Shown piece by piece: positions 8,653 through 20,001 of a stretch of 64,000 nucleotides of DNA (the first letter of the stretch is position 1; each line of letters starts with the position of its first letter). The notes beneath the pieces were generated by a model, which saw only the letters and a program-made list of their open reading frames with translations, did no database searches and was not told the origin of the DNA. Source of the stretch: Pseudomonas tremae (GTDB taxonomy: Bacteria > Pseudomonadota > Gammaproteobacteria > Pseudomonadales > Pseudomonadaceae); assembly GCF_001401155.1 (NCBI RefSeq), contig NZ_LJRO01000252.1, positions 24,872 to 88,871 on the forward strand. The letters are read 5' to 3'. The position numbers were made by a program, and so were the translations under genes.

Positions 8653-9592
8653 CTCAGTGTTTATTTGGAGTTCAACTTCGTCGGATTCTTCGGGGGGATT
8701 AGGCACCGGCTTCAGTAGAATAGATGCTTCACACTTACTGAGCTTCTATCTTGGTTTCGACAAGGATGGTAGACACACTCTACTTCTTATCTGCACTAAT
8801 CGGCCGGATTTTCAGAGCGACTTAAAGCTGGTGCGAGTAAAGTGTGTGGCACGCGATGACGGTCGCTGGTCCTTGTTGTTGATACTTGAAGAGATTGCTC
8901 TACTTGAAATATTTTCTTTGTTATGTAGCGATTTAATAGAGTCATCACGTGATATTTCGGATGCAGAGGAAGCGTTAGCGTTTGTCTTTCAGAGATTAGC
9001 TAGTTGGCGGTTGCTTTTCGAAAGAGGCAATTTAGGTCTTTTGTCGGAGTCGGAAGTCAGAGGTTTATGCGGCGAACTATTACATTTATACAATTTAAAT
9101 GAAAACTATGGCTGTAGTTTGTCTGTATCGAGTTGGGTTGGGCCTTACTTGGCTGATCAGGACTTTCAGATGGACACTATCGCATGGGAAGTAAAAACTG
9201 TGCGGCCAAGTGTTTCTGATATATTGATTTCGTCGGAGCGACAACTCGACTCATCAGTACGAGAAGTAGTGCTGGTTGTTTATGAAATAGCTAACTGTTC
9301 CGCTATCTCTGTGGGTACCTTTACATTGAATTCTTTAGTCAAAAAGCTTAGGGCATCAATCAACGCCTCCTATGATTCCAGAGTTGTATTTGATAAAGCA
9401 CTATTCAGAGCAGGATATATAGAGCGTTCAGAGTATGATGAAATAAACCTTGTTGTAAGAGGGGTTTCTAGTTATAGCGTAGGTCTAGGATTTCCTTGTA
9501 TCACTAAGACGATGCTGCCAAATGGCATTAGTGAAACAAAGTATAAGCTGGATATGTCGCTGTGCGAGACTTTCAAAGTATCTGACGCCTGA
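8645..9592 (+). CDS. DUF4420-type PD-(D/E)XK-like protein
   Basis: The chosen ATG (8645) overlaps the Z1 stop codon (ATGAATAA) and gives a 315-residue protein beginning MNNSVFIWSS. In-frame ATGs up to 45 bp upstream are possible. It matches the PF14390/DUF4420 pattern that follows Z1 genes: a mixed alpha/beta N-terminus, EVRGLCGELLHLYNL (about residue 140), then SSWVGPY, DFQMDTIAWEVKTV (about 173-187). The conserved Glu, Asp and E-V-K resemble a restriction-endonuclease active site. The likely role is a nuclease subunit of the island; catalysis is inferred from these residues. Composition is as AT-rich as its neighbours. Confidence 0.75.
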   Translation: MNNSVFIWSSTSSDSSGGLGTGFSRIDASHLLSFYLGFDKDGRHTLLLICTNRPDFQSDLKLVRVKCVARDDGRWSLLLILEEIALLEIFSLLCSDLIESSRDISDAEEALAFVFQRLASWRLLFERGNLGLLSESEVRGLCGELLHLYNLNENYGCSLSVSSWVGPYLADQDFQMDTIAWEVKTVRPSVSDILISSERQLDSSVREVVLVVYEIANCSAISVGTFTLNSLVKKLRASINASYDSRVVFDKALFRAGYIERSEYDEINLVVRGVSSYSVGLGFPCITKTMLPNGISETKYKLDMSLCETFKVSDA

Positions 9593-9607
9593 GTTGGAGG
9601 GTAGATA

Positions 9608-11695
9608 ATGGAGTTGGAAGGATTTCATCGAGAGTTTATCGAAACAGTTAGGGCCAGAGCTGAGTCAACGAAAGATTTTATTCGTGCAGTGTTTGTTGAA
9701 GAGTGCGGTGATCGCCTTATAGATGCTGAAGAGTTTTTTTCTTTCGAGAGTTGCCGTTTTGAAGGTGTAGGCGCCAAAAAGAAAAGGCTACGTGTAGATG
9801 GCTACTATTACGATGATGCTGATAGTTCTCTGACGTTAATGGTGGCCGAGTTTTTTAATGATGACGAAATGGGAACGTTCATTGCTCAAGACGTAAAACG
9901 TGCTTTTGAGCAACTTCGCTCCTATTTAGAGGAGGCTCTTAGTGGAACTTTAACTGACGGATCAGTTGATGAGAGTAATCCTGGATACGGTCTGGCTTGT
10001 GACTTGATGGATTGGCATTCAAAGATTACAAAATATAAATTTTATTTTGTTACTGATAGGGTTTCAAAAAGTAGACAAAAGGATTGGTTTGAAGAGGAAG
10101 TTAAAGATGTTCCTGTGGAGCTGCATATCTGGGACATAGCTCGTTTTCATTCTGCATATGTGTCCGCTACTGGACGCGATGAGCTTTTTGTAGATTTTTG
10201 TACCGCCGATAGCCTTGGCCTGCCATTTTTAGCCGCAGTCCAATCCGGCGACGAGTATGATGCTTATCTGTGTATGATATCTGGAGATTCTTTGGCGGAT
10301 ATCTATGATAAGTACGGAAGTAGATTGTTGGAAGGTAATGTTCGGACTTTTCTAAGCACCAAAGGTAAAGTGAATTCTGCTATACAAAATACTATACGTC
10401 ATCGTCCGGAAATGTTTTTTGCTTTCAATAATGGAATAGCAGCTACTGCTGAAAACGTCGTAATCCAAGAGACCCCAGCGGGATTGCGTATAACAAATGT
10501 TACTAATCTACAGATTGTTAATGGTGGGCAAACTACCGCTTCGCTAGCCTATGCAAAGCGTGGATCTCCAGGAAAGAAGGATTTTGCTGATCTTTCTCAA
10601 GTAATGGTCCAAATGAAGTTGTCAATTCTCTCTCCCGAGCGGGTTGGTATGCTCACGCCGGAAATCGCTAGATATGCTAACAGTCAGAATAAGGTAAGTG
10701 ACGCTGACTTTTTTTCAAATCACCCCTATCACATTCGACTGGAGGAGTTTTCTCGCCGTATTTTTACTTCCCCTATCGGTGGGGCTCAGCATGGCACGCA
10801 CTGGTTCTATGAACGTGCACGTGGACAGTATGCGAATGAGCAAGCTAAGCTTACGGCTGCCCAAAAAAATCAGTTTCTTATTCAAAATCCCAAATCGCAG
10901 TTATTTAATAAAACTGACGTGGCCAAATATGAAAATAGTTGGCGAGAAATGCCTCATAAAGTAAGTATGGGAGCTCAAAAGAACTTCATGCTTTTTGCAG
11001 ATATTATTTCTAAGCTCTGGGCTAATGATGGAAAGATCTACAATGAAGATTATTTTCGCTCGCTTGTTGCGCTAGCTATAATTTTTAAAAGGTTAGAAGC
11101 ACTTGTAAGCCAGCAACCTTGGTATCAAGGAGGGTACAGAGCTAACATTGTGACCTACACAGTTGCCAAACTACATAATATGATATCCGAACAAGCGTTA
11201 GGGAAACAGTTGGATCTTCGTGCTATTTGGGATCTGCAATGTGTTCCAGATTGGCTTGTCAGTCAGCTCGTAGTAGTTACTAAAGGTGTCTTTGAAGTTT
11301 TAACTGATTCTGAACGACCTAAAGATAACGTGACTGAGTGGGCTAAAACGCAAGCCTGTTGGGAGCAGGTGAAACTGCTTAATATACCTTTTAAAAACGA
11401 CTTCTATGAAAGGCTCGTCGATGTGAGCTCGGTGGTTGATGAAGGTAAGAAGTCCAGAAAAACTCAAAAAGCCGATGATGGAATTGAAATTCAGATTCAG
11501 GTCACTAGTGTGCCTGGTGCGGAGTGGAATCGCATGCTTAATTGGGGGGGGAAGCATAACCATTTAACGCCTAAACAACACAGTCTTTTAATGATAGCTT
11601 CTCAGATACCTAAAAAGTTACCCACTGAGAAGCAATGTATCGAGATATGGAAAATTCGTGATGCGATGATCAATGAAGGATTTATTGCTATGTGA
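9608..11695 (+). CDS. AIPR (abortive infection phage resistance) family protein
   Basis: A 695-residue protein with the AIPR hallmarks: FAFNNGIAATAENV (about residue 273) followed by TNLQIVNGGQTTASLAYA (about 298-315), and SQNKVSDADFFSNHPYH further on. The N-terminal stretch DGYYYDD...LTLMVAEFF has the spacing of a PD-(D/E)XK-like nuclease fold, which I infer but cannot confirm. A GGAGG ribosome-binding site lies 5 to 10 bp before the ATG, and the gene starts 15 bp after the DUF4420 stop, so it is the last cistron of the island operon. Family members have been linked to phage resistance, usually as effectors. A hairpin with T-rich flanks follows. Confidence 0.88.
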   Translation: MELEGFHREFIETVRARAESTKDFIRAVFVEECGDRLIDAEEFFSFESCRFEGVGAKKKRLRVDGYYYDDADSSLTLMVAEFFNDDEMGTFIAQDVKRAFEQLRSYLEEALSGTLTDGSVDESNPGYGLACDLMDWHSKITKYKFYFVTDRVSKSRQKDWFEEEVKDVPVELHIWDIARFHSAYVSATGRDELFVDFCTADSLGLPFLAAVQSGDEYDAYLCMISGDSLADIYDKYGSRLLEGNVRTFLSTKGKVNSAIQNTIRHRPEMFFAFNNGIAATAENVVIQETPAGLRITNVTNLQIVNGGQTTASLAYAKRGSPGKKDFADLSQVMVQMKLSILSPERVGMLTPEIARYANSQNKVSDADFFSNHPYHIRLEEFSRRIFTSPIGGAQHGTHWFYERARGQYANEQAKLTAAQKNQFLIQNPKSQLFNKTDVAKYENSWREMPHKVSMGAQKNFMLFADIISKLWANDGKIYNEDYFRSLVALAIIFKRLEALVSQQPWYQGGYRANIVTYTVAKLHNMISEQALGKQLDLRAIWDLQCVPDWLVSQLVVVTKGVFEVLTDSERPKDNVTEWAKTQACWEQVKLLNIPFKNDFYERLVDVSSVVDEGKKSRKTQKADDGIEIQIQVTSVPGAEWNRMLNWGGKHNHLTPKQHSLLMIASQIPKKLPTEKQCIEIWKIRDAMINEGFIAM

Positions 11696-11789
11696 GTTTT
11701 TGTCGCGGTAAAGATTATAAGATGTTTTGACCTAAGGCTTTATTTGAGTCCTTTAAGTTCTTGTTATTATTCTGATTTATATAGAAAAA

Positions 11790-11821
11790 AAAGGCCAAGA
11801 AACATTCACTTCTTGGCCTTT
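11790..11821. terminator. Bidirectional terminator between the island and nrdB
   Basis: AAAGGCCAAGAA (11790-11801) pairs with its complement at 11810-11821 around an 8-nt loop. On the minus strand the stem is followed by eight or more T residues, an excellent terminator for nrdB. On the plus strand it closes the AIPR transcript. Confidence 0.85.
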
Positions 11822-11841
11822 CTAATTCAAATCTTAGCCCA

Positions 11842-13089
11842 TCAATCCCAGCTCAACGCCCCACCCGTCTGATACTCAATAACCCGAGTCTCAAAGAAAT
11901 TCTTCTCTTTCTTCAAGTCCATAATCTCGCTCATCCAAGGAAACGGATTCGTCGTCCCTGGGTACTCTTCCTTCAAGCCAATCTGGCTCAGACGACGGTT
12001 AGCGATGAATTTCAGGTAGTCCTCCATCATCGCCGCGTTCATGCCCAGCACGCCGCGGGGCATGGTGTCACGGGCGTATTCAATTTCCAGCTGGGTGCCT
12101 TGCAGGATCATCTGCGTGGCTTCTTCTTTCATTTCGGCATCCCACAGGTGCGGGTTTTCGATTTTGATCTGGTTGATCACGTCGATGCCGAAGTTCAGGT
12201 GCATGGACTCGTCGCGCAGGATGTACTGGAACTGCTCGGCGACGCCGGTCATCTTGTTGCGGCGGCCCATGGAGAGGATCTGCGTGAAGCCGCAATAGAA
12301 GAAGATGCCTTCCAGTACGCAGTAGTAGGCGATCAGGTTGCGCAGCAACTCTTTGTCGGTGTCGACGGTGCCGGTTTCGAACTTCGGATCGGAGATCGAA
12401 CGGGTGTATTTCAGGCCCCAGGCTGCCTTTTTGGCGACCGACGGGATCTCGTGGTACATGTTGAAGATCTCGCCTTCATCCATGGCCAGCGATTCGATGC
12501 AGTACTGGTAGGCGTGGGTGTGGATCGCTTCTTCGAAGGCCTGACGCAGGATGTACTGGCGGCACTCCGGGTTGGTGATCAGGCGGTACACGGCCAGTAC
12601 CAGGTTGTTGGCAACCAGTGAGTCGGCAGTGGAGAAGAAGCCCAGGTTACGCATTACGATGCGGCGCTCGTCGTCGGTCAGGCCTTCGGGGTTTTTCCAG
12701 AGGGCGATGTCGGCGGTCATGTTGACTTCTTGCGGCATCCAGTGGTTTGCGCAACCGTCCAGGTACTTCTGCCAGGCCCAGTCGTACTTGAAAGGCACGA
12801 GCTGGTTGAGGTCAGCGCGGCAGTTGATCATCATTTTTTCGTCAACGGCGACGCGGGCGCTGGCGCCTTCGAGTTCGGCGAGGCCTTCAGCTACGTCCAG
12901 TGCGTCCAGCGCTTTCTTGGCGCGAATCAGGGCAGCGGAGTCGGCGGCGGTCACGGCGCGGGCCTCTTGAGCCGCGAGACCGCCGGCGCTGTCGAGGCGG
13001 TCCATGTTGGCTTCGTTGGCGTGACCGGCGTTGGTCGCTTTGGCGACTACTTCGCCGTCTTCTTTGTCGAATTCGTCCCAGCTCAGCAT
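11842..13089 (-). CDS. nrdB: Class Ia ribonucleoside-diphosphate reductase, beta (radical) subunit
   Basis: NrdB houses the diiron-tyrosyl radical that starts ribonucleotide reduction by NrdA and so supplies dNTPs in the cytoplasm. The 415-residue protein has the ferritin-like four-helix core with both ExxH iron-ligand motifs (EEAIHTH and [10 protein letters not shown]) and ends GALSWD, the flexible tail that docks on the alpha subunit. The first 75 residues are an Ala/Asp/Glu-rich extension compared with E. coli NrdB. An AGGAG site precedes the ATG. It is transcribed apart from nrdA: a strong terminator and about 950 bp separate them, with its own promoter and NrdR-box-like sites upstream. 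Confidence 0.95.
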   Translation of the reverse strand: MLSWDEFDKEDGEVVAKATNAGHANEANMDRLDSAGGLAAQEARAVTAADSAALIRAKKALDALDVAEGLAELEGASARVAVDEKMMINCRADLNQLVPFKYDWAWQKYLDGCANHWMPQEVNMTADIALWKNPEGLTDDERRIVMRNLGFFSTADSLVANNLVLAVYRLITNPECRQYILRQAFEEAIHTHAYQYCIESLAMDEGEIFNMYHEIPSVAKKAAWGLKYTRSISDPKFETGTVDTDKELLRNLIAYYCVLEGIFFYCGFTQILSMGRRNKMTGVAEQFQYILRDESMHLNFGIDVINQIKIENPHLWDAEMKEEATQMILQGTQLEIEYARDTMPRGVLGMNAAMMEDYLKFIANRRLSQIGLKEEYPGTTNPFPWMSEIMDLKKEKNFFETRVIEYQTGGALSWD

Positions 13090-13366
13090 GGTGATGAAAC
13101 TCCTGCTTAGGGGTCGCCTTGGCGCCCGTGATTAGATTTCAAGATGTGGTGCGCCGACGTCACGTGGGAGACGAAGGCACTGGAATATGGGAATTACCTG
13201 ATTACTGATGTTGCGATTGACCGGCTATTGGGTGGTCGGTCGTTCGCTCGATTTGCTGCCGTGGCAACGCCCGACAGGCGAGCAAAGCGGATGGTCTGGA
13301 TTGCTTTGAGGTGAGCCAGCTTTGCGTGTGCAAATGGTCATTTGAGTACCCTGAAGCGAGCGCGGG

Positions 13367-13372
13367 ATTATA
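13367..13372 (-). promoter_or_regulatory. Candidate -10 element for nrdB
   Basis: The minus strand has a perfect TATAAT here, about 280 bp before the nrdB start, inside a long gap that holds no convincing gene between 13090 and 13678. A good -35 hexamer at 17 bp is not obvious. If used, it would give nrdB a 5' leader of roughly 270 nt. Confidence 0.4.
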
Positions 13373-13490
13373 CAGATTTTGCCCGGCACTTGGTTATCCA
13401 TGAGTAATTTTCGGCGAGAGGTTCACGCTTTTTCTTACCCGTTTCAGCATCGGATCAGGTGGGGCTAAAATACTGGGGAAATTCAGTTGA

Positions 13491-13537
13491 ATCCCTTATC
13501 TAGTGTTTTTTACATTTAGAAACGCAGGATATAGTGT
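13491..13537 (-). promoter_or_regulatory. Tandem NrdR-box-like sites upstream of nrdB
   Basis: Two 16-bp sites on the minus strand begin with the same ACACTA core: ACACTATATCCTGCGT (13522-13537) and ACACTAGATAAGGGAT (13491-13506). They match the NrdR consensus (acaCwAtATaTwGtgt) at about 13 and 11 of 16 positions, and their centres are exactly 31 bp apart, the three-turn spacing known for NrdR boxes. They lie about 400 bp before nrdB, further out than usual. Confidence 0.55.
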
Positions 13538-13678
13538 CGATTGCATTTCGGCAACCGGATCGTTTGTCGCACCTCAGTGCGGTCTTTTTGACTTTTTTTG
13601 GCTTCATCGTTTTCGGTAATGCGTTCACGCTATGGCAACCGGGCGCTTGCGAGTAGATGACTTTTTGAAGGGGGCGAT

Positions 13679-13816
13679 TTGCAGTCTGTTGTCGCTGAAT
13701 TTCACGCTGTTGAAAAAAAGCTGATTCGACGAGCGGTTCAGGTTTTAGGGGCAGATTTAGGCAATGAAGCCGCCTCTGAATGCGTCGGTTGTTTCATGAC
13801 GCTTGGCATTATCTGA
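13679..13816 (+). CDS. Possible 45-residue small protein in the nrdB-nrdA gap
   Basis: A TTG start at 13679 is preceded by a strong AAGGGGG site (13668-13674) and opens a 45-codon frame, with residues EFHAVEKKLIRRAVQVLG forming a likely amphipathic helix, then NEAASECVGCF, ending at TGA 13814-13816. It runs opposite to both nrd genes. I do not recognise it, and the TTG start keeps confidence low. Confidence 0.35.
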   Translation: MQSVVAEFHAVEKKLIRRAVQVLGADLGNEAASECVGCFMTLGII

Positions 13817-13888
13817 TTGCGCAACTGAATAGCAATCGGATCTCGGCTAGCGGGCGGATCAGCTCAACAGGGGTGTTATGGCGAAGAT

Positions 13889-13939
13889 GTGACGCAGAGC
13901 GTCACGAAAGGCATTCCCCACGCGGAGCGTTGGAACGAT
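13889..13939. repeat. Intergenic palindromic repeat, copy 2
   Basis: The palindrome GTGACGCAGAGCGTCAC (13889-13905) is followed by GAAAGGCATTCCCACGCGGAG and GGAACGAT, the full two-module form of the repeat family. It lies just outside the nrdA terminator. Confidence 0.65.
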
Positions 13940-13977
13940 CATTACGGTTGTCTGAACAGCGTTTCCCTTCACACAGC

Positions 13978-14003
13978 AAAAAGCCCCTTTACAGGGGCTT
14001 TTT
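13978..14003 (-). terminator. Intrinsic terminator of nrdA
   Basis: AAAAAGCCCCT (13978-13988) pairs with AGGGGCTTTTT (13993-14003) around a 4-nt loop. On the minus strand the GC stem is followed by TTTTT, 33 bases after the nrdA stop codon. This uncouples nrdB from nrdA. Confidence 0.88.
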
Positions 14004-14036
14004 GCATATTGCCGTCAGGTGCTTGAACGCTAGACC

Positions 14037-16949
<2,913 letters not shown>

Positions 16950-17285
16950 GTGTGACTCCACGTTCCTTTAAGTTTGTTCGGGCATTGCTGCCCACCGTTT
17001 CGTTTCGAGCAGTAAGTCGCAAAGGGCGACTCAAGGGCTCCAAAACGAAGGCGGAAGCGGAATCTGTGACCGCTACCAGGTTTTGAAGCCAAAAAGGACC
17101 GGGCCAGGCCCGATCCTTTGAAAATCTGATGAAGAATGCGTGTTCGATGTTGCAAACCGTGTACAGCGTGGCTTTGCTCCCCGCGCGAACGAACGCGTAA
17201 CGAAAACGACTTTAATTTCAACCCCGCAAACGCAAGAAAAGTGCTTGAGTTTCTCGATTGAGTTGTGCTGGGTTTTTTGCAGGAA

Positions 17286-17333
17286 ACCCTACATGTAGGG
17301 TGTCCCTCGCCGTCGGGCTACAAGATAATGCGT
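17286..17333 (-). promoter_or_regulatory. Tandem NrdR-box-like sites upstream of nrdA
   Basis: A perfect 16-bp palindrome ACCCTACATGTAGGGT (17286-17301) matches the NrdR consensus at about 12 of 16 positions. A second, weaker site (minus-strand ACGCATTATCTTGTAG, 17318-17333, about 11 of 16) lies 32 bp away centre to centre. This pairing is what NrdR needs to bind cooperatively. The palindrome is certain; the assignment to NrdR is inferred. Confidence 0.55.
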
Positions 17334-17360
17334 TTTGGACATGAATTGCAACGCACGGCC

Positions 17361-17369
17361 TGTGGATAA
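17361..17369 (-). promoter_or_regulatory. Perfect DnaA box upstream of nrdA
   Basis: The minus strand reads TTATCCACA, the strict 9-mer DnaA consensus, about 410 bp before the nrdA start and 28 bp beyond the NrdR-like sites. In E. coli, DnaA sites upstream of nrdAB tie dNTP supply to replication initiation; the same is plausible here. Confidence 0.5.
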
Positions 17370-17648
17370 AGTGTGTGTAGTTTGTGTATGGAACGCTGGT
17401 CATGCGTGTAGGCCGCAGAACTACTGGATCGTGACCGTTTGTCACCGAATTTGTAGGCACTGGCCGCGCATTGAAGATTTTTTGAGGGCGCGAACCCTAT
17501 CACAAAAAAACCTCTGAAAAGGGCCATCTGGCATGTCGTGTGCTAAGCGGTGTGATATTGCAGACGCTTGCTACACTCGCCTGCGACCGAGCGCCGCAGC
17601 CGTGCCTTGGAACACCACCCGCTTCAAAAACAACAAGGGGAGATTCTT

Positions 17649-18386
17649 TTGCAGCCACACACCTGGCACGTCCTGATCGTCGAAGATGACCAGCGACTCG
17701 CCGAGCTGACCTGTGATTATTTGCAGAACAACGGCCTGCGCGTGAGCATAGAAGGCAATGGCGCGCTGGCAGCGGCGCGGATTATTGCCGAGCAGCCTGA
17801 TCTGGTGATCCTCGACCTGATGCTGCCGGGCGAAGACGGTTTCAGCATCTGCCGCAGCGTGCGTGACCGTTATGACGGGCCGATCCTGATGCTCACTGCG
17901 CGCACCGATGACACTGACCATGTTCAGGGGCTGGACACCGGTGCCGACGATTTTGTCTGCAAACCGGTCCACCCCCGCGTGCTGCTGGCGCGCATTCATG
18001 CCTTGCTGCGCCGCAGTGAAGCGCCGCAAGTGCCGGCCGCCGAGCTTCGCCGTCTGGTGTTCGGGCCGCTGGTGGTGGACAACGCGTTGCGCGAGGCCTG
18101 GCTGCGCGAACAGAGCATCGAGCTGACCGGTGCCGAATTCGATCTGTTGTGGCTGCTGGTAGCCAATGCCGGGCGCACGCTGTCCCGCGAAGAGATCTTC
18201 ACGGCGCTGCGGGGCGTGGGTTATGACGGGCAGGATCGCTCCATCGACGTGCGTATTTCGCGTATCCGCCCGAAAATCGGCGACGATCCCATCCATCCGC
18301 GTCTGATCAAGACCTTGCGCAGCAAGGGCTACCTGTTTGTGCCCGAAGCGGCGCAGGACATGAGCGGCCACGTGTTCAGCGGCTGA
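17649..18386 (+). CDS. OmpR-family response regulator (RstA-like)
   Basis: A 245-residue regulator with a receiver domain (VLIVEDDQRL, phospho-acceptor Asp56 in ILDLMLPGEDGF, switch Lys in CKPVHPR) and a winged-helix DNA-binding domain (LTGAEFDLLWLL, SREEIF, then DVRISRIRPKIG). The start is the TTG at 17649, placed by AGGGGAG seven bases upstream; longer in-frame starts lack such a site. It is 4 bp upstream of its cognate sensor kinase gene. The pair adjoins nrdA, divergent from it, as in P. aeruginosa. The stimulus is unknown. Confidence 0.88.
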   Translation: MQPHTWHVLIVEDDQRLAELTCDYLQNNGLRVSIEGNGALAAARIIAEQPDLVILDLMLPGEDGFSICRSVRDRYDGPILMLTARTDDTDHVQGLDTGADDFVCKPVHPRVLLARIHALLRRSEAPQVPAAELRRLVFGPLVVDNALREAWLREQSIELTGAEFDLLWLLVANAGRTLSREEIFTALRGVGYDGQDRSIDVRISRIRPKIGDDPIHPRLIKTLRSKGYLFVPEAAQDMSGHVFSG

Positions 18387-18390
18387 CCTG

Positions 18391-20001
18391 ATGAACTCTA
18401 TCTTTCTGCGCATCTATGGCGGGGTGCTGGGCGTATTGGTGCTGGTTGCGCTGCTGGGCGTGCTGGCGCTGCATGTGCTCAATCAGGCGCGCGGCGAGCA
18501 ATACCGCGAGCGCCTGGCCCACGGCACCTTTACGATAATGGCCGACAATCTGGTGTCGCTCGACGATATCGAGCGCCGCCGCGCCCTGGCGGTCTGGGAG
18601 CGTTTGCTGGGCATACCCCTGAGCTTGCAAAGCCCCGAACAGGCGCAACTGGACAGCGGCGCGCGAGCAAGGCTGGCACGTGGGCAGGTGGTGGTCGAGC
18701 AAATCGGCCCGCATGCCGCCAGGGTCTACCGCCAGTTGAGCGACAAGGAGCCGCTGCTGTTGACCGGCGAAGTGCAGCAGATCACCGAGCAACTGGCGCG
18801 AGCGACTATCTATCTGTTGATCGACGAGCTGGTGCGTTTTCCGGTCGACGAGCAGCCAGCGCGTCTGCAGGCCCTGCGCATCGACAAGGGGTTCGGTTTT
18901 GATCTGCAGTTGCTGGCGCTGGATCAAGCGGACCTGGATGACGATCAGCGCCGCCGCATCTATGAAGGCGACACGGTTATGGCGCTGGGCAAGGGCGGCG
19001 ACTCGATCCGCGTGCTGGCCGGGATTGTCGACACCAACTGGGTGCTGGAGATCGGCCCGCTGTACCAGATGAACCCTTATCCGCTGCACTGGCTACTGCT
19101 GATTGCGCTGTTGGGGCTGTGCTTTATCGGTCTGGTTGTGTACTTGCTGGTGCGGCGTCTGGAGCGACGGGTGCTGGAGCTGGAAGCGGCTGCCACGTTA
19201 ATCGCGCAAGGCAGCCTGCAAACCCGCGTGCCCACCGAGGGTTCCGATTCGGTAGGGCGGCTGGCGGCAGCGTTCAACAGCATGGCCGAGCACCTGCAAC
19301 GCTCGCTGATGATTCAGCGCGAACTGGTGCGCGCGGTGTCTCACGAACTGCGCACGCCAGTGGCGCGCCTGCGTTTTGGGCTGGAGATGGTCAGCGACGC
19401 CATCACGTCCGAGGCGCGGCTCAAGTACATGCGCGGTATGGATAGCGATATTCAGGACCTCGACAAGCTGGTCGATGAAATGCTCACTTACGCGCGCCTG
19501 GAGCAGGGCGCGCCGACCCTGAATTTCCAGCGTATCGATCTGGACGCGCTGATCGATCAGGTGATCGCCGAGCTGGCGCCTTTGCGCGCCGATGTAAGGG
19601 TTTCGCGGGGCGAAGGCCTCAGGCCGGGGGAGGGCGAAGCTGCCTGGGTCGAGGCCGAGCCGCGCTATCTGCATCGGGCGGTACAGAATCTGGTGAGCAA
19701 CGCAATGCGCCACGCCGAGAACGAGGTGCGGATCAGTTATTGGCTGGGTTCGCAGCAGTGTCGTATCGACGTGGATGATGATGGCCCTGGCGTTCCGGAA
19801 GAGGCGTGGGAGCAGATTTTCACGCCATTCATGCGCATCGATGACAGCCGCACACGTGCTTCGGGCGGGCATGGGTTGGGCCTGTCGATTGTGCGACGGA
19901 TCATCAACTGGCACGAAGGCCGTGCACAGGTTGGCCGCAGCGTCAGCCTGGGCGGGGCGTGCTTCAGTCTTTCTTGGCCACGCACGCAGGTGCCGCAGTG
20001 A
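18391..20001 (+). CDS. Sensor histidine kinase (RstB-like), partner of the upstream regulator
   Basis: A 536-residue inner-membrane kinase: transmembrane helix 1 at about residues 8-30, a periplasmic domain of roughly 200 residues, transmembrane helix 2 at about 231-254 (WLLLIALLGLCFIGLVVYLL), a HAMP linker, the H-box VSHELRTPVAR with phospho-acceptor His318, an N-box (QNLVSNAMRHAE), and ATP-binding boxes DDDGPGVPEE and GGHGLGLSIV. It should autophosphorylate and pass phosphate to the regulator at 17649. The end overlaps the next gene by 4 bp (GTGA), so the FhuF-type reductase is probably co-translated. Confidence 0.9.
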   Translation: MNSIFLRIYGGVLGVLVLVALLGVLALHVLNQARGEQYRERLAHGTFTIMADNLVSLDDIERRRALAVWERLLGIPLSLQSPEQAQLDSGARARLARGQVVVEQIGPHAARVYRQLSDKEPLLLTGEVQQITEQLARATIYLLIDELVRFPVDEQPARLQALRIDKGFGFDLQLLALDQADLDDDQRRRIYEGDTVMALGKGGDSIRVLAGIVDTNWVLEIGPLYQMNPYPLHWLLLIALLGLCFIGLVVYLLVRRLERRVLELEAAATLIAQGSLQTRVPTEGSDSVGRLAAAFNSMAEHLQRSLMIQRELVRAVSHELRTPVARLRFGLEMVSDAITSEARLKYMRGMDSDIQDLDKLVDEMLTYARLEQGAPTLNFQRIDLDALIDQVIAELAPLRADVRVSRGEGLRPGEGEAAWVEAEPRYLHRAVQNLVSNAMRHAENEVRISYWLGSQQCRIDVDDDGPGVPEEAWEQIFTPFMRIDDSRTRASGGHGLGLSIVRRIINWHEGRAQVGRSVSLGGACFSLSWPRTQVPQ

